From the NCBI GenBank assembly GCA_031255495.1, contig JAIRSK010000009.1, positions 1-38,622 on the forward strand: 38,622 nucleotides of DNA, in the 5' to 3' direction. Within the stretch, counting starts at the first letter, position 1. Each line of letters starts with the position of its first letter. The notes under the pieces are model-generated. The model had not been told where the DNA came from. It did not search any database and saw only the letters and a list, made by a program, of their open reading frames with translations. Source of the stretch: Endomicrobiellum devescovinae (GTDB lineage: Bacteria; Elusimicrobiota; Endomicrobiia; Endomicrobiales; Endomicrobiaceae). A program made the translations under genes and the position numbers. Of the stretch, positions 23,661-32,018 are shown in pieces.

Positions 23661-24431
23661 TTACCCCTGTTTTGGTCTGGCAATGCCTCTTTGGGAATTT
23701 TCTATAAAAAGTATCATCTCTTTAACATATTGAGATGCTGAGTCCTTAAGTTTAACAAGAGCATCTTCAAGAGCCAGCTTAGACATAAATAATATTCTGT
23801 AAGCGTCTTTTATATCTTCAATTTCTGAAAGTTTTACTTTTTTTCTTTTTAAACCTATAAGATTTAAACCAGCAAGAACAACTCTATCGCCATGAGCCGT
23901 TACATATGGAATAATATCCATGTTTACCATTGAACCTGCACCTATAATTGCGGACTTTCCGATTTTACAAAATTGATGAACACCTATTCCTGAGCTCAGT
24001 ATAGCGCTGTCATCTATTTCAACATGACCCGCAATGCCTGTAGAATAACCTATTATAACGCTATCGCCTATTATGCAGTCGTGAGCAATATGAGCACACG
24101 CCATAATTAAACAGTTTTTACCTAAAATAGTCTGCCCTGCAGCAGCAGTACCCCTATTCAAAGTAACACACTCTCTTATTGTGGTGCCGTCCCCAATTAT
24201 AACTTTAGTTTTTTCGCCTTGATACTTTAAATCCTGAGGGCGTTTACCTATTGACGAAAAATTAAAAATTTCACAGTTAGCTCCTACTTCAGAATACTCA
24301 ATTACAGATTGACCGTGTATTTTTGTCCCGCTTTTTATAATAGTCTCTGGACCAATAACAGTATAAGGACCTATCTCTACACCGTCCTCTATAACCGCAC
24401 TTTTGTCTATTACGGCTGTTTGATGTATCAT
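23661..24431 (-). CDS. lpxA: LpxA paralogue 2, canonical active site
   Basis: 256 residues with the same fold as its neighbour. All key residues are present: AHIAHDC with His114 and His117, AGHV with His136, and VHQF with His152 (E. coli His160). Both copies have Asn where E. coli has His99 (TLNRGT for TIHRGT), and this one has Ala165 at the acyl-ruler position, which predicts a chain somewhat shorter than C14. ATG has GAGGT close upstream. It catalyses the first lipid A step in the cytoplasm and follows lpxC-fabZ, the usual order. With gnnA-gnnB present, UDP-GlcNAc3N is a likely acceptor. Confidence 0.93.
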   Translation of the reverse strand: MIHQTAVIDKSAVIEDGVEIGPYTVIGPETIIKSGTKIHGQSVIEYSEVGANCEIFNFSSIGKRPQDLKYQGEKTKVIIGDGTTIRECVTLNRGTAAAGQTILGKNCLIMACAHIAHDCIIGDSVIIGYSTGIAGHVEIDDSAILSSGIGVHQFCKIGKSAIIGAGSMVNMDIIPYVTAHGDRVVLAGLNLIGLKRKKVKLSEIEDIKDAYRILFMSKLALEDALVKLKDSASQYVKEMILFIENSQRGIARPKQG

Positions 24432-24500
24432 TATTACCTCTAATGCTAAATTAACGAATCTAACTAATTTACAATAATAATTCTACAGCAGCATTTATAT

Positions 24501-25844
24501 CTATTGCTCTCTGTCTATAATAATAAACATAAACTCTGCTTCTGTTGTTAATTTGCCGTCAACATAGGCTTCGCCTTTCATTTTTCCGCGTCTTCCACCG
24601 TCTTTGATAATCTCAACTCTTAACTCCAACAAATCTCCCGGCTTGACGGGTCTGCGGAATTTTGTTTTGTATATTGACGTAAAATACGCAAGTTTTCCCT
24701 GCATTTCAGGTCTGGATAAAAACATAACGCACGATGTTTGAGCCATAGCCTCAACTATTAAAACACCGGGCATAATCGGTGCTCCGGGAAAATGTCCTTG
24801 AAAAAAATTTTCGTTGCCGCTTACACACTTATAGCCTACAGCTTTTGCAGGCTGCGCAGTGTTTATTTTAACTTTATCTATCATTAAAAATGGGTATCTG
24901 TGTGGTATATATTTTAAAACTTCTTCATGAGATAAAGTTCTTTCCATTCCAGATGTTTCGTAATTTGCGTTCATTCCATCCTCCGCTTCTTTGTCTTCTT
25001 CTATAAATGCTTCTTTTAAGAACTCTTTTAAAAAAGCAATATTGTTTTGATGTCCTGGTTTATCGGCAACTATTTTAGCTTTTATTGGCTTGCCGGCTAA
25101 ATATAAGTCTCCGATTAAGTCTAAAATTTTATGTCTTACAAATTCATCTTCATAACGCAATGGTTCTTTGTTGTGTATGCCGTTCAATCCCAAAACTATA
25201 GCATTGTCCATAGAGCCACCAAGCGCAAGACCGTTATTTTGAAGAGCCTCTATTTCATAGTCAAAACAAAAAGTTTTAGCAGGAGCGATGTTATTTAAAT
25301 AATCTTCCTTACTTATATTCCCAAAAGACATTTGTTGAAATTTTAAGAGCGGATGATCAAAACCTATAGTACAGTCTATTTCAAGTTTGTCCGAAGGATA
25401 AGCCGTTATTTTAGTTTTTCCTGACTCAAAATGAATAGGTTTCTTTATTACATAATATTGTTTCGGAGAATCTAGCTCTTTTAATCCGCTCTTCAGCAAA
25501 GTTTCCACTATTATTTTTGCACTACCGTCAAGAATTGGAGGCTCATTATTGTTAATTTCTATAATCAAATTATCAATTCCAAGAGCCGAGCAAGCCGACA
25601 TTATATGCTCTATTGTATGAATTCTAACACCGTCTTTTTCTATGACACTACCTCTAACAGTAAGCCCTGAAGCCACATTTGAATAAAGAGCCGCAATTTC
25701 AGGCTTATTCTGCAAGTCGGTTCTTACAAACTTTATGCCATGTCCTGCAGAAGCAGGTTTAAAAACCACAATACTTTTATTTCCAGTGTGGAGACCAATA
25801 CCTTCAATAGAAACTTCTTTAAGAATAGTCGTTTGTTTTGCCAT
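24501..25844 (-). CDS. lpxC-fabZ: LpxC-FabZ fusion: lipid A deacetylase and 3-hydroxyacyl-ACP dehydratase
   Basis: 447 residues. Residues 1-285 are LpxC with zinc ligands His80 (HTIEH), His238 and Asp242 (RHKILDLIGD) and catalytic His265 (KPGHQNN). Residues 300-447 are FabZ with IPHRYPFLMIDKV and the dehydratase active site His351 in GHFPGAPIMPG and Glu365 in VEAMAQ. LpxC makes the committed lipid A step; FabZ takes the same hydroxyacyl-ACP into fatty acid synthesis, so the fusion couples the two uses. This fusion is known from Bacteroidetes and a few other phyla. It lies between lpxD and lpxA. Confidence 0.97.
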   Translation of the reverse strand: MAKQTTILKEVSIEGIGLHTGNKSIVVFKPASAGHGIKFVRTDLQNKPEIAALYSNVASGLTVRGSVIEKDGVRIHTIEHIMSACSALGIDNLIIEINNNEPPILDGSAKIIVETLLKSGLKELDSPKQYYVIKKPIHFESGKTKITAYPSDKLEIDCTIGFDHPLLKFQQMSFGNISKEDYLNNIAPAKTFCFDYEIEALQNNGLALGGSMDNAIVLGLNGIHNKEPLRYEDEFVRHKILDLIGDLYLAGKPIKAKIVADKPGHQNNIAFLKEFLKEAFIEEDKEAEDGMNANYETSGMERTLSHEEVLKYIPHRYPFLMIDKVKINTAQPAKAVGYKCVSGNENFFQGHFPGAPIMPGVLIVEAMAQTSCVMFLSRPEMQGKLAYFTSIYKTKFRRPVKPGDLLELRVEIIKDGGRRGKMKGEAYVDGKLTTEAEFMFIIIDREQ

Positions 25845-25850
25845 TTAAAT

Positions 25851-26879
25851 TTACTTATCCTCCAAAGCTTTCTTTATTTTTTTAAAATCGGAATACATTT
25901 CAGGAAGCTTTCTCATTAAGGCTCTTATCTTTATACTTTGAGTTAGCGGAGCCATAGGATTTCCTCCAACAGCTTCTCCATCTTTTATATTTCCAGATAT
26001 TCCAGACTGGCTTGAAATCATAACATTATTGCCTATTTTTATGTGTCCGGCAAGTCCCGTCTGCCCACCTATTGTTACATTATTGCCTAAACAGGTAGAG
26101 CCGGATATTCCAACTTGCGAAACTAATATGCAGTTTTCACCGATTTGAACATTGTGGGCTACCATAACAAGATTGTCTATTTTTGTGCCATTTCCTATCC
26201 TTGTAGCGTCAACAGTCGCCCTATCAATTGTAGTATTGGAGCCTATTTCAACATCATTGCCTATTTCTACTCTTCCTATTTGAGGAATCTTTTGAGTCTT
26301 ACCATCAATAATTACAAAACCAAAACCATCACCGCCGACAACAACTCCAGGCTGCAAAATAACTCTATCGCCTATTAAAGAATTTTCTCTTATTACGACA
26401 TTAGGATATATTAAACAATCATTTCCAATCTTTACGTCTTTGCCTATGTAAACGTTAGGAAAAATTTTAGCATTATCCCCAATTATAACCCCGTCTTCAA
26501 TCACAACATTTTGACCTATGTATGCGGCTTTGCCAATTTTGGCTTTATCAGATATTGACGCCGACTGATGAACTTTTTTATTTATTAAAGATAACCTTTC
26601 TTTCTCTATAATAGAAAGAACTATGCTGTACGCATACTGAGGGTTTTTAACTCTGATTATATTTTTATTTTTGAATTGAACAACATCGCTATCTAACCCA
26701 ACAAAAATAACACCAGCTTGCGTGTTTAATGCTTCTTGCAGATATTTTAAATTCCCAAGAAAAGAAACTTCATTACTTTTTGCTTCCAAAAGACCATTTA
26801 CGCCTGTTAAAACAATATCTTTATTACCAATAAGTTCGCCGGAAACAAGTGCCGCAAGTTCAATTGCTGTAAATCTCAT
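25851..26879 (-). CDS. lpxD: UDP-3-O-(acyl)glucosamine N-acyltransferase
   Basis: 342 residues, typical length. An N-terminal uridine-binding domain (1-100) is followed by a long hexapeptide-repeat beta-helix and a C-terminal helix. The catalytic His is His242 in MVAHNVQIG (E. coli His239), and GGDGFGF is the conserved LpxD segment. It adds the second 3-hydroxyacyl chain, to the 2-amino group. ATG follows the ompH stop directly, with AAGGA upstream. Confidence 0.96.
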   Translation of the reverse strand: MRFTAIELAALVSGELIGNKDIVLTGVNGLLEAKSNEVSFLGNLKYLQEALNTQAGVIFVGLDSDVVQFKNKNIIRVKNPQYAYSIVLSIIEKERLSLINKKVHQSASISDKAKIGKAAYIGQNVVIEDGVIIGDNAKIFPNVYIGKDVKIGNDCLIYPNVVIRENSLIGDRVILQPGVVVGGDGFGFVIIDGKTQKIPQIGRVEIGNDVEIGSNTTIDRATVDATRIGNGTKIDNLVMVAHNVQIGENCILVSQVGISGSTCLGNNVTIGGQTGLAGHIKIGNNVMISSQSGISGNIKDGEAVGGNPMAPLTQSIKIRALMRKLPEMYSDFKKIKKALEDK

Positions 26880-27476
26880 TTATCTATCCTTTGCCATTTT
26901 TATAACTTCATTAGTTACATCTTTGCACTTTTCCGTTATAACGCTTTGTTTATCCAAAACTATTGTCGCTTTATATTTTTTAAGTTCTTCTTTGAGCAAA
27001 GATTCTATATCCTTTAAAACTTCAGCTGTATTTCTCTCTTCCATTAAAACTATTTCAGTTTTTGTTCTTTCAGCCAAATCGGAAATTTCCAAATTTTTAT
27101 CGTTTATTAATCCGCGAATATCGTTTAATTGCTTGAGAAGATCACCAAAAGACCTGTTTTCAGACTTTGCTTCTGATATTTTTAAATTAACGACTTTCGC
27201 TTGTTCTTTAAGTGCATTAAGCTCTTTCACAAGGTTGTCAATAATATCTTTACGCGTTTTTCCAAAAGATTTTATTTCTCTCTTATACTCTAAAGTCATG
27301 GGGTGAGAATTAAAAACTTTCTCTATATCAACACAAATAATATTATTCTGTATGGCTTCATTTTCAACTGGCTCGTCAATACGTTCAACTGCTCCGTTTA
27401 TAGGTATTTCAAAACAAAAAACGGTAGGCACAAAGAAGAAAAGAAACAATAACAAAAAATTTTTATTAAAAACCAT
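26880..27476 (-). CDS. ompH: OmpH/Skp family periplasmic chaperone
   Basis: 198 residues. A signal peptide (MVFNKNFLLLFLFFFVPTVFCFE) is followed by IICVDIEKVFNSHP, the conserved strand of the OmpH family, and a long charged coiled coil (about 65-160). Skp trimers hold unfolded outer-membrane proteins in the periplasm and deliver them to BamA. The order bamA-ompH-lpxD is widely conserved, which confirms the call. Confidence 0.92.
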   Translation of the reverse strand: MVFNKNFLLLFLFFFVPTVFCFEIPINGAVERIDEPVENEAIQNNIICVDIEKVFNSHPMTLEYKREIKSFGKTRKDIIDNLVKELNALKEQAKVVNLKISEAKSENRSFGDLLKQLNDIRGLINDKNLEISDLAERTKTEIVLMEERNTAEVLKDIESLLKEELKKYKATIVLDKQSVITEKCKDVTNEVIKMAKDR

Positions 27477-27532
27477 TCCCTATCCTAAAAGTTGATTATG
27501 TAAACCGTTGTCTAAAGGGAAAACTTTACAAA

Positions 27533-29785
27533 CTACATCGGAAAACCTATGGAGAAGTATAAATCTTGCAAGCTTTCTTTTTCTTTATGATTAAATCCAT
27601 ATGCCCAACCGATTCTTATAGGAAATGCCGGCGTTGCAAGTCTCAATTCAAAACCTGCCGAGGAAAGAAGATTATTCTCACCTGTTCCAAGCCATTTTAT
27701 AGTTCCGCGCCTTCCCCAATCTCCACCTATATCGTAGAAGAAAGCTCCGACTAAAATTGAATTGCCTCTTTCTGCTACTACTGGGAATTTATATTCAAAA
27801 TTAAGAACAGCTTTATAATTACCACCGTCATCAGGACCTATTTCTGTTCTGTATTTATAACCTCTTACGCTTTCGGGTCCTCCTATATAAAACCGCTCAT
27901 AAAGAGGCACTGTCTTTGAATGTCCGTAAGATACTATAGATCCGAGTTCCAATCTCGCGCTAAGAACAAATTTCCAAACTACTGGCAAAAACCAAGAGCT
28001 CTTAAAAACCGTTCTCACATAATCTACCTCTCCACCTAAATAAGATCCCGCAAGATTAACTCCTAATGATTGCCTATTGCCTATTGTTGGGTCATATCTA
28101 TAGTCAAGAGAATCATATACTATTTGCACAAACACGCTAGTCGTTCTATCTTGAGACAAATCCGATGATGCTTCTATCTTCTGTTTGACTGAATCGTCAA
28201 TTTTGGAAAGCATTACATTTTCATATCTGTAACCAAACATTAAACTTACAAGCGGGCTGATTCTAGGACCTAAGCTAATTGAAAAACCTGTTCTATGCTC
28301 ATCATAAGCATTAGTGACATCTGCAAAATCCTTTTTTCTAAGCATATCAAATGCGCTTAAAGTTAAACTCATATTTTTGTTAAAAATATAAGGCTCAGTC
28401 CAACTTATGTTGAAATTTGTCTTTTTCTTTCCATACTCAACCGAGAAATCCAAGTGCTGACCTAAGCCAAACAAATTCATATGCATAAGACCAACTGTAA
28501 AAACAACTTCGTCAACAGAAGAATAGCCTACGCCAGCATTGATATTGCCAGGTTTTCCTTCCGTAATTTCAAGAGCTAAATCCACAATATTTGGAGCACC
28601 TGTAGGCAATAAATGAGGTTCAACACCGTCAATGAAACCTAAATTTCTTATCCTTTGAACACTTCCTATAAGCTTTTTTCTTGAAAATACATGTTCAGGC
28701 TTTAATAACAACTCTCTTCTGATAACTTTTTCTTTAGTAGATTCCAACCCTTCTATGTAAATATTGCCGACATAAACAATTGAATTTTCTTTTATATTCC
28801 AATCAATATTTACAATATCGCCGATTTTGTGAAAATCTGGAACAATTTGAGCTTGGAGATACCCTTTATCTGCATAAGACTCAGCGATCTCTTGTTTTGT
28901 TTCGGCAACTTTTTGCTCGTTAAATGCTTGTCCCTTTTTAAATTTTACAGTCTTTTTTAATTCTTTATCTTCTAATATAGAATTTCCGTCAAAAGCAATT
29001 TTCCCTATTTTATATTTGACACCTTCACTTATGTTTAAAGTTAAAAACATTTCCGTTCTAGAGTTATTAAAAGAAACTGTAGATGTTACAAGTTTATAAT
29101 CCATAAAACCGTTATTCTTATAAAAAGTCTCTATGCCTAATAAATCCTTTTGATAATTTTCATCTTTAAATATTTTTTTAGGTTTTATTTTTTTCATAAG
29201 TTTAAGAATTTTTTTATTAGGATATGAAATAACGCCTTCAATTTTAACGTCACCTATTAAAATTTTATTATTTTCTGTTATAAGGAAAGTTACTGTCATT
29301 CTGTTTGTATCTATATCAATGACAGTATAAGCTTCAATGACGCAGTCGGCATAACCCTTATCTCCATACAATTTTAGTATTTTTTTCTTTGATTCTTCTA
29401 ACTTTAAAATATCATAAAAATCTTTTTCCTTTAGAACACTGGTACCTTTCAGCTTACTATTTGAAAATTCAACATTGCCTTTAAAAACTATACTTTCTAA
29501 ATAGGGCTTTTCAACAACATCAAACGTAAGAACGCCGGTATTCCTGTCAAAAGTAAAAGTACACTCATCAAAATATCCAAGCTCGGTAATAGAGCAGACT
29601 GCAGCTCTTGCTGACTCTAGGGAATATTCTTTGCCTTTCTTAAGTTTTATCTCTGATAAAACGGTTTTTTCTTTTACATTGTGCAACCCTTTAATATTTA
29701 TCTTAGAAATTATATTATCGGCATAGGCGAACACGGACATTAACATGCAAACGCATAGTCCTGTCAAAAATAAACGAAGCTTCAC
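27533..29785 (-). CDS. bamA: Outer membrane assembly factor BamA
   Basis: 750 residues from a GTG at 29785, which has AGGAGG six bases upstream and opens a signal peptide (MKLRLFLTGLCVCMLMSVFAYA); the frame extends ten codons further but that would place the Shine-Dalgarno inside the gene. Residues about 23-350 hold five POTRA repeats (ISKINIKGLHNVKEKTVL, then KILIGDVKIEGV, and so on). The rest is the 16-strand barrel with the conserved GGPESVRGYK motif of loop 6. BamA folds and inserts outer-membrane proteins. It ends YFSIGFPM, so the terminal residue is Met rather than the usual aromatic. Confidence 0.96.
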   Translation of the reverse strand: MKLRLFLTGLCVCMLMSVFAYADNIISKINIKGLHNVKEKTVLSEIKLKKGKEYSLESARAAVCSITELGYFDECTFTFDRNTGVLTFDVVEKPYLESIVFKGNVEFSNSKLKGTSVLKEKDFYDILKLEESKKKILKLYGDKGYADCVIEAYTVIDIDTNRMTVTFLITENNKILIGDVKIEGVISYPNKKILKLMKKIKPKKIFKDENYQKDLLGIETFYKNNGFMDYKLVTSTVSFNNSRTEMFLTLNISEGVKYKIGKIAFDGNSILEDKELKKTVKFKKGQAFNEQKVAETKQEIAESYADKGYLQAQIVPDFHKIGDIVNIDWNIKENSIVYVGNIYIEGLESTKEKVIRRELLLKPEHVFSRKKLIGSVQRIRNLGFIDGVEPHLLPTGAPNIVDLALEITEGKPGNINAGVGYSSVDEVVFTVGLMHMNLFGLGQHLDFSVEYGKKKTNFNISWTEPYIFNKNMSLTLSAFDMLRKKDFADVTNAYDEHRTGFSISLGPRISPLVSLMFGYRYENVMLSKIDDSVKQKIEASSDLSQDRTTSVFVQIVYDSLDYRYDPTIGNRQSLGVNLAGSYLGGEVDYVRTVFKSSWFLPVVWKFVLSARLELGSIVSYGHSKTVPLYERFYIGGPESVRGYKYRTEIGPDDGGNYKAVLNFEYKFPVVAERGNSILVGAFFYDIGGDWGRRGTIKWLGTGENNLLSSAGFELRLATPAFPIRIGWAYGFNHKEKESLQDLYFSIGFPM

Positions 29786-29845
29786 AGCAAACCTCCTAAA
29801 ATTATATTTTATCAAAAAAGTTGTACTAGCTAAATAAATATTACC

Positions 29846-30634
29846 TTAACTTACATTTGCGCTTCTTTCCCAAATAATACGTATTCCTTCCAGAGTCAAA
29901 TTTGGTAAAATAATTTCTATTTCCTTTATCTCACCAACAATAAGATCTGCAAGACCACCTGTAGCTATTATATGTTTTAATTCCATTTCATTCTTTATTC
30001 TTCCAAGAAGCTCTTTAACAAGTCCAATATAACCGAAATAAAGTCCAGACTGTATGCACTCCACAGTTGTATTTCCTATTGATTTTAGAGTTTTTTTCAT
30101 CTCAACTTGCGGCAACTGGGCAGTTTTCAAACTTAAAGACTGAGCTGATATCGCAGGTCCCAGCGCTATAGCCCCACCTATGTACCTACCTTTTTCGTCT
30201 ATGCAATCAAAAGTAGTGGCAGTTCCAAAATCTATGATAACGCAACCGCCTCCATACATGGAATAAGCAGCAGCAGCATCGGCAATTCTGTCAGCTCCAA
30301 CTTCTTTTGGATTTGGCACATTAAAAGCAATGCCACCTGAATTAATGTGGTTTATAAAAAAAGCTTTTTTTCCGAAATAATTTCTTACTAAATCTTCAAA
30401 AACAAGATTTAAAGACGGCACAACGCTTGCTATTCCTATACTTGTTACTTTTTTCGCATCAAACCCAGAATAAAAAAACATATCCATAAGCATTGTAGCA
30501 TACTCATCGGAAGTTTGTTCTTTTATAGTAAACATTCTCCAAACTTTTAACGGTCCCTGCAAAACTTTTCCGTTTTGCATATTAAACAAACCTATGGTTA
30601 TATTTGTATTGCCTATGTCTAAAGCTAAAAACAT
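29846..30634 (-). CDS. coaX: Type III pantothenate kinase
   Basis: 262 residues of the ASKHA fold: LALDIGNTNITIG (phosphate loop with Asp6), GADRIADAAAAYS with catalytic Asp115, and IIDFGTATTFD. It phosphorylates pantothenate, the first step of coenzyme A synthesis, usually with a need for K+ or NH4+. ATG has GAGGA just upstream. It lies 17 bases after the fumarase beta gene and 60 before bamA, so it may be the last gene of the malic enzyme/fumarase unit. Confidence 0.95.
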   Translation of the reverse strand: MFLALDIGNTNITIGLFNMQNGKVLQGPLKVWRMFTIKEQTSDEYATMLMDMFFYSGFDAKKVTSIGIASVVPSLNLVFEDLVRNYFGKKAFFINHINSGGIAFNVPNPKEVGADRIADAAAAYSMYGGGCVIIDFGTATTFDCIDEKGRYIGGAIALGPAISAQSLSLKTAQLPQVEMKKTLKSIGNTTVECIQSGLYFGYIGLVKELLGRIKNEMELKHIIATGGLADLIVGEIKEIEIILPNLTLEGIRIIWERSANVS

Positions 30635-30651
30635 GTTTTCCTCTTAAGCAC

Positions 30652-31182
30652 TTACGATACAATCTTATTAAAAATATTATTGCCGAAACTATCTATCGCA
30701 ACAATTAAAGGCATATCTTCAACTTCAAATCTATAAATAGCTTCAGGTCCTAAATCTTCAAAAATTAACAATTCAGATTTTTTTACTCTTTTTGAAATAA
30801 GCGCACCAACACCGCCTGTTGCAACAAGATACACTGCGTTGTTTTCTTTTAAGGATTTTACCACCGATTCCGATCTGGCGCCTTTACCTATTAAAACTTT
30901 AACACCTTCTTTTAAAATTCTTGGAGTATAAACATCCATTCTGTAAGACGTTGTGGGTCCGCAAGATCCGACAACTTCTCTTGGTTTTGTCGGAGTCGGT
31001 CCGCAATAATAAATTGCAGAATTTTTTAAATCAATAGGAAGTTCTTCGCCTTTGTTTAAAATATCTACAATTCTTTTATGGGCTGCATCTCTTGCCGTAT
31101 AGATATTCCCACTGAGTAGAATTTTCTGTCCGACTTTTATATCTTTAATATTTAAAATTAAATCTTGTAAATTTATCTTCAT
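30652..31182 (-). CDS. Fumarate hydratase class I, beta (C-terminal) subunit
   Basis: 176 residues matching the C-terminal half of iron-sulfur class I fumarase/tartrate dehydratase. It has YTARDAAHKRI near residue 30, YYCGPTPTKPREVVGSCGPTTS in the substrate region (58-79) and KGARSESVV. With the alpha subunit it interconverts fumarate and malate. The start overlaps the alpha stop by ATGA. Its partner alpha carries the cluster ligands; tartrate dehydratase is a possible alternative activity. Confidence 0.92.
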   Translation of the reverse strand: MKINLQDLILNIKDIKVGQKILLSGNIYTARDAAHKRIVDILNKGEELPIDLKNSAIYYCGPTPTKPREVVGSCGPTTSYRMDVYTPRILKEGVKVLIGKGARSESVVKSLKENNAVYLVATGGVGALISKRVKKSELLIFEDLGPEAIYRFEVEDMPLIVAIDSFGNNIFNKIVS

Positions 31183-32018
31183 ATACTAATCTTCTTTCTC
31201 CTACAGGAATGGCATTGAATGTTTACAGCAACAGGGAGCGAAGCTATATGTGTAGGTTTTGTCGCTATAAACACAGCAAGTGCTGTGGGATTTCCGCCCA
31301 TTCCCATAGGTCCTATATTTAATTTGTTAATTTCGGAAAAAAGCTCTTGTTCTTTTTTAGCGTAAAATGTATTTTTATTAGCGCTTCCTATTTCTCTAAG
31401 CAATGTTTTTTTTGACAAAAGTCCAACTGAAGCAAAATCTCCACCTATTCCAACACCGACTATAAGAGGAGGACAAGCATCTCTGCCTTTATCCTTTACA
31501 ACACTTAGCACAAACTCTTTCACGCCTTCCCACCCTGCAGAAGGCATAAGCATCTTTAGCGCCGAAGCATTTTCACTACCACCGCCTTTAGGAAGAAATG
31601 TAATTTCTACTTTATCTCCCGAAACAATATCAATATAAATATTACTTGGCGTATTGTCCATTGTATTTTTTCTTTCAATCGGATCAGAAACAATAGATTT
31701 GCGAAGATAATTATCCGCATAGCCCAAAGCAACGCCTTTGTTTATTGCATCGTAAATATCTCCATTTTCTATATATACGTCTTTGCCAAGTTTTACAAAA
31801 AAATTCGCCATTCCTGTGTCTTGACACAAAGAGACTTTCTCTTTTTTTGCAATAGCCGCATTGTCTGCTATTTGCTCTAATATATTGCGAGAGACGCCCT
31901 GCTCTTGAGGAATAGAGGTATTTACGGACTTCAGAACATCGTCAGGGAGATTATAATTTGCTTTGGCGCATAAATCTTTAACTGCGCTTGTTATAATATT
32001 TGATTCTATTTTTCGCAC
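31179..32018 (-). CDS. Fumarate hydratase class I, alpha (N-terminal) subunit
   Basis: 279 residues. Three cysteines in the expected places can bind the [4Fe-4S] cluster: Cys65 (SLCQDTGMA), Cys182 (DACPPLIVGVGIGG) and Cys269 (NIQCHSC). The substrate segment MGMGGNPTALAV is typical. The start is GTG and overlaps the malic enzyme gene by 13 bases. The oxygen-sensitive class I enzyme fits an anaerobe. Being next to malic enzyme, it likely joins fumarate to pyruvate via malate. Confidence 0.94.
   Translation of the reverse strand: MRKIESNIITSAVKDLCAKANYNLPDDVLKSVNTSIPQEQGVSRNILEQIADNAAIAKKEKVSLCQDTGMANFFVKLGKDVYIENGDIYDAINKGVALGYADNYLRKSIVSDPIERKNTMDNTPSNIYIDIVSGDKVEITFLPKGGGSENASALKMLMPSAGWEGVKEFVLSVVKDKGRDACPPLIVGVGIGGDFASVGLLSKKTLLREIGSANKNTFYAKKEQELFSEINKLNIGPMGMGGNPTALAVFIATKPTHIASLPVAVNIQCHSCRRKKISI

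Noticed and set aside
26722..27306. 194-codon plus-strand open frame opposite ompH and lpxD
   Set aside because: It lies fully antisense to two certain genes, is Ser/Phe/Leu-rich as expected for a reverse-complement shadow, and has no ribosome site or family resemblance.
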